From assembly GCA_021847625.1 (NCBI GenBank), contig JAJZQK010000079.1, forward strand, positions 1 through 9,713: a stretch of DNA of 9,713 nucleotides, read 5' to 3'. The translations under genes and the position numbers were made by a program. This document shows, piece by piece, positions 7,000-9,713 of the stretch. The notes beneath the pieces were generated by a model. That model was not told the origin of the DNA. It did not search any database and worked only from the letters and a program-made list of their open reading frames with translations. The stretch comes from Chloroflexota bacterium. GTDB taxonomy: Bacteria; Chloroflexota; FW602-bin22; JAMCYS01. Positions within the stretch are counted from its first letter, which is position 1; each line of letters starts with the position of its first letter.

Positions 7000-8541
7000 G
7001 TGAGAACAAACTACTGGATGCTCGCCGCCATAGCCTTCTTCGTCGCCATCGCCGCCTGGGTGGCCTTGCCCGACAACCCAGGCATTCACATCGTCCTGGG
7101 TGGCCTGAAGATAGATCGAGACATCTATGTACACAGGGGCCTCGACCTCCAGGGAGGCATGCAGGTCACCCTGCAGGCCGACGTTCCCCAGGGCACGAAG
7201 GTTGACCCTGATGCCCTGGCAGCCGCCAAGGCGATCATCGATAACCGCATCAATGGATTGGGTGTCTCCGAGCCCCTGATCCAGCTGCAGTCAGATACAA
7301 ACCGCATTCTCGTGGAACTGCCAGGCATTAAGAACCCAGAAGAGGCCATTGCCGCCTTCAAGGGCACGGGCCTTCTGGAGTTCATTGACACGGGTGATAC
7401 CTCGCTGGCCGACGGCACAGTCGTCACGACCTCGCTCGGCAGACCGACCGAAACGCAAGCAGGACAGCAGCCCTCGTCCACCGCGACGCCCTCGGCCGAC
7501 CAGACTCCGACAGCCGTTGCCACGCCCACGGCGGAGACCACGCCCACGGCCGGCGCAACCGGCACGCCGGGCGCCACGGGGGGAACGTCCGCCACGCCGG
7601 CAGCAGGCAGCACCAATCCTGCCAGCCCTGCCCAGCAGACGCCGCAGTCCCCCACTGTCTACCAGACGGTATTGACCGGCAAAGACCTGAAGAGCGCCGA
7701 TGTTCGCTTCGACGAGTATGGTCAGCCGTACATCTACTTCTCGCTGACGTCGGACGGCGCCAAGAAGTTCGCCGATTTCACGTCCGCCAACGTCTGGCGC
7801 TACCTGACGATCACGATGGATAAGACCGTGCTCTCCTCGCCCCGAATCAACAGCGCCATTACCCAGGGCGAGGGAATCATCGAGGGCCGCTTCTCGTTGG
7901 ACGAAGCCAAGGCGATCGTGCTCCAACTCAAGTACGGCGCGCTGCCCGTTCCCTTGAAGGTAGTCGAGAACCGCACCATCGGCCCGACGCTCGGCGAGGA
8001 TTCGGTTGCCAAGAGCCTAATTGCCGGCGGCATCGGCCTGGCCATCGTCGCGTTCTTTATGCTCAGCTACTATAGGTTCCCCGGTCTCATCGCGGTGGTC
8101 GTGCTGATGGCCTACACCGCCATCGTCTTCGCCGCCTTCAAGTTGATCCCGGTCACCCTGACCCTGGCGGGCATCGCGGGCTTCATCTTATCGATCGGCA
8201 TGGCCGTGGATGCGAATATCCTAATCTTTGAACGTACCAAGGAGGAGCTGCGCTCCGGCCAGAGCGTGGGCGCCGCCATCGAGGCCGGGTTCAACCGGGC
8301 CTGGACCTCGATTCGCGACTCCAACATCTCCACGCTCATCACGTGCGGCATCCTCTTCTGGTTCGGTACTAGCTTCGGGGCGAGCGTGATTCGCGGCTTT
8401 GCCCTCACGCTGGCCATCGGCGTCGTCGTCAGCATGTTCACGGCCGTGACGGTCACGCGCACCGTGCTGCGGACGCTGCATGTCTGGTTTGCCTCCAACC
8501 CGGCCTGGGTGCAGCGCTGGCGGACATTGTGGGTGTGGTAG
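7000..8541 (+). CDS. secD: Protein translocase subunit SecD
   Basis: SecD is a membrane component of the Sec accessory complex (SecDF) that uses the proton gradient to aid export after SecA. The 513 residues show an N-terminal membrane helix (about 5-23), then the P1 motifs GLDLQGGMQVTL, NRINGLGVSEPLIQ and NRILVELPG. A second periplasmic part runs from VLTGKDL to LPVPLKVVENRTIGPTLG, and five further helices lie between about 337 and 490. The family signature with the membrane Asp is VDANILIFERTKEELRSG (Asp404). Between residues 148 and 219 lies a Thr/Ala/Pro-rich insert (separate entry). The GTG start has GAGG (6992-6995) 4 bases upstream and leads straight into the first helix. secF, the usual partner, does not follow; the prepilin peptidase gene begins 32 bases after the TAG with no terminator between, suggesting co-transcription. 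Confidence 0.96.
   Translation: MRTNYWMLAAIAFFVAIAAWVALPDNPGIHIVLGGLKIDRDIYVHRGLDLQGGMQVTLQADVPQGTKVDPDALAAAKAIIDNRINGLGVSEPLIQLQSDTNRILVELPGIKNPEEAIAAFKGTGLLEFIDTGDTSLADGTVVTTSLGRPTETQAGQQPSSTATPSADQTPTAVATPTAETTPTAGATGTPGATGGTSATPAAGSTNPASPAQQTPQSPTVYQTVLTGKDLKSADVRFDEYGQPYIYFSLTSDGAKKFADFTSANVWRYLTITMDKTVLSSPRINSAITQGEGIIEGRFSLDEAKAIVLQLKYGALPVPLKVVENRTIGPTLGEDSVAKSLIAGGIGLAIVAFFMLSYYRFPGLIAVVVLMAYTAIVFAAFKLIPVTLTLAGIAGFILSIGMAVDANILIFERTKEELRSGQSVGAAIEAGFNRAWTSIRDSNISTLITCGILFWFGTSFGASVIRGFALTLAIGVVVSMFTAVTVTRTVLRTLHVWFASNPAWVQRWRTLWVW
7486..7617 (+). repeat. Degenerate 18-bp / hexapeptide repeat inside secD
   Basis: A Thr recurs at exactly every sixth residue of SecD from 163 to 205 (163, 169, 175, 181, 187, 193, 199, 205), usually followed by Pro or Gly and embedded in Ala/Thr, approximately x-A-T-P-T-A. 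At DNA level CCACGCCCACGGC is repeated exactly at 7520-7532 and 7538-7550, an 18-base period. The block lies in the periplasmic region and keeps the reading frame. It probably arose by slippage and forms a flexible extracytoplasmic linker. Confidence 0.75.
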
Positions 8542-8573
8542 GAGCCGTTCGATAGGGTGCGAGGAGCCTCGCC

Positions 8574-9332
8574 GTGTTGGTGTTGTGGATAGGGCTAGGG
8601 CTGGTTGTCGGCGGTCTGCTTAACGTTCTGATCTCGCGTCTACCATACAGGGGCGGCCCGCGGGCCGCCCCTCTCCATTGCCACACCTGCGGGCACGAGC
8701 TGGCCGTCGCCGACGCCCTTCCCCTCCTGGGCTTCTTTCTCCAACGGGGGCGCTGCCGCTATTGCGGTAAGCCGATCCCCTGGCGCTACCCCCTGGTGGA
8801 GCTGGCGACGGCGGCGCTCTTTGCCCTGGCCTACCTCCGTTTTGGCCTCAGCGTCGAACTGGTCACCTCGTCGTTGTTCACGGCCATCCTCGTCGTCATC
8901 TTCATGATCGACCTCCGCCACCGGCTGATCCTGAACACGGTCACCTATCCCGCGGCCGTTCTCGGCTTCGTCCTGGCGGCGATCACGCCGGGCATGAGTC
9001 TGCTGGTATCCGCCTTGGGAGGCCTGGCCTATGGCGGCCTGTTCGTGGTTCTCTACCTGCTGGCCGTGTTGATCTACCGGCGCGGGGATGCTCTGGGAAT
9101 GGGCGACGTGAAGCTGGCGATAGTGATCGGCCTGATGGCCGGCTTGCCGCGGGCGGTGGTGGCGGTCGTTCTGGGGATCCTGCTAGGGGCGGTCGCGGCC
9201 ACCGCCGTGCTGATCACGGGGCGCAAGGGCAAGCAGGACGTCATGCCCTATGGCACCGCCCTCAGCATCGGCGGCATGCTGGCCATCCTTTACGGCGACC
9301 TAATCATCAACTGGTATATCGGCGCCTACTAG
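8574..9332 (+). CDS. Type IV prepilin peptidase (leader peptidase / N-methyltransferase, A24A family)
   Basis: This 252-residue polytopic membrane protein is an A24 aspartic peptidase that cuts the leader from type IV prepilins or type II secretion pseudopilins at the cytoplasmic face; bifunctional members also methylate the new N terminus. The N terminus GLVVGGLLNVLISRLP is the family signature. A cytoplasmic loop follows with two CxxC pairs, CHTC (36-39) and CRYC (61-64), typical of zinc-binding bifunctional enzymes. The catalytic aspartates are Asp113 in MIDLRHRLI and Asp178 in GMGDVKL (the GxGD motif). About eight hydrophobic segments are visible. GAGGAG (8561-8566) lies 7 bases before the GTG start; in-frame TTG and GTG codons just downstream are less well spaced. 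It follows secD by 32 bases and probably shares its transcript. No pilin genes are in the window. PilD, GspO and ComC are equally possible names. Confidence 0.94.
   Translation: MLVLWIGLGLVVGGLLNVLISRLPYRGGPRAAPLHCHTCGHELAVADALPLLGFFLQRGRCRYCGKPIPWRYPLVELATAALFALAYLRFGLSVELVTSSLFTAILVVIFMIDLRHRLILNTVTYPAAVLGFVLAAITPGMSLLVSALGGLAYGGLFVVLYLLAVLIYRRGDALGMGDVKLAIVIGLMAGLPRAVVAVVLGILLGAVAATAVLITGRKGKQDVMPYGTALSIGGMLAILYGDLIINWYIGAY
8649..8672. repeat. Perfect 24-bp GC-rich palindrome in the prepilin peptidase gene
   Basis: The half-site AGGGGCGGCCCG (8649-8660) is followed with no spacer by its exact reverse complement (8661-8672). The 24 bases coincide with exactly eight codons, residues 26-33 (RGGPRAAP), in the linker between the first membrane helix and the zinc motif. 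Similar GC-rich palindromes occur as dispersed repeats in many genomes, but only one copy is visible here. Confidence 0.85.
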
Positions 9333-9713
9333 CCCCCGGTCATATAAGCCTTGGGATTCGTGAGCTCCGCCATGAGCCCGTGCAGGCTACGCAACTGATT
9401 CATCGGGATGTTGCCTCGCCTGATCTTCTCCCGCAACTCCGAGAGGCTCAACGTCGTGTTGGCGTAGAGACGAGCCATGTTCTCGTAGAACTCGTCCAGC
9501 GGGAGCTTGGTCGGCAGCACGGTGTGCAAGAAGTCGAAGTTGGCGAAGTTGTTGGTCGCCAGCTCGTGGACCTTCTCGCGGAAGAGGTCGGTGCCGGGAA
9601 GGGGCGTCAGCACCGTGAACTGCGGGAAGGTAATCTTGAGCCCGCGCACGTAGCTGATCAGGGCGTCAAAATCGCTGGGCAGCCATTGCGGGTCGACGAG
9701 GAACGCCCCCCAG
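9329..9713 (-). CDS. Radical SAM protein, C-terminal part (HpnR/BchE-like family), cut by window edge
   Basis: The frame is open on the minus strand from the window edge to TAG at 9331-9329, giving 127 residues of a C terminus. The segment WGAFLVDPQW, followed by FDALISYVRGL, then FPQFTVLTPLPGTDLF, and later FDFLHTVLPTKLPLDEFY, resembles the end of B12-binding-domain radical SAM enzymes such as hopanoid C-3 methylases and their relatives. TPLPGT is a common signature near the end of the radical SAM barrel. The cobalamin domain and CxxxCxxC cluster motif would lie beyond the window, so neither is confirmed. The GTG at 9649 lies in the middle of the conserved region and is not the real start. 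The gene is tail to tail with the prepilin peptidase, sharing CTAG. The family call is fairly secure, the substrate is not known. Confidence 0.75.
   Translation of the reverse strand, partial: WGAFLVDPQWLPSDFDALISYVRGLKITFPQFTVLTPLPGTDLFREKVHELATNNFANFDFLHTVLPTKLPLDEFYENMARLYANTTLSLSELREKIRRGNIPMNQLRSLHGLMAELTNPKAYMTGG

Overview
This is a GC-rich bacterial chromosomal window, densely packed with genes and with almost no spacer DNA. No gene in it is diagnostic of a phylum. The canonical trp operon order, a SecD with a Pro/Thr/Ala-rich periplasmic insert and a HpnR/BchE-like radical SAM protein would fit a Chloroflexota-type bacterium, possibly a metagenome-assembled genome, but I hold that assignment loosely.

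Positions 1-4880 (+ strand) carry the distal part of a tryptophan biosynthesis operon in the order trpG (5' end cut off) - trpD - trpC - trpF - trpB - trpA. The genes overlap or abut by a few bases, which suggests one transcript with translational coupling. Together they take chorismate-derived anthranilate through PRA, CdRP and indole-glycerol phosphate to tryptophan; trpE presumably lies just left of the window. The main surprise is in trpB. A TAG codon (3922-3924) sits exactly where the family has the conserved Glu of the EGIIPALE motif. The remaining 51 sense codons, including the PLP-contacting SGRGDKD motif, are intact in the same frame and run into the normal ATGA overlap with trpA.

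Positions 4881-6898 hold a cytoplasmic S9-family serine peptidase (beta-propeller plus alpha/beta hydrolase domain), perhaps with its own extended -10 promoter. Two bases after its stop codon begins a perfect consensus sigma70 promoter (TTGACA, 17 bp, TATAAT). This drives secD (7000-8541), the Sec translocon accessory protein, which carries a striking hexapeptide-periodic Ala/Thr/Pro insert. The next gene is not secF but a type IV prepilin peptidase (8574-9332), whose zinc-loop linker is encoded by a perfect 24-bp palindrome.

Positions 9329-9713 (- strand) hold the 3' end of a radical SAM protein. It meets the prepilin peptidase tail to tail, the two stop codons sharing the palindrome CTAG. 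No RNA genes, CRISPR arrays, insertion sequences or convincing intrinsic terminators were seen, and no gene-free stretch exceeds about 100 bases.
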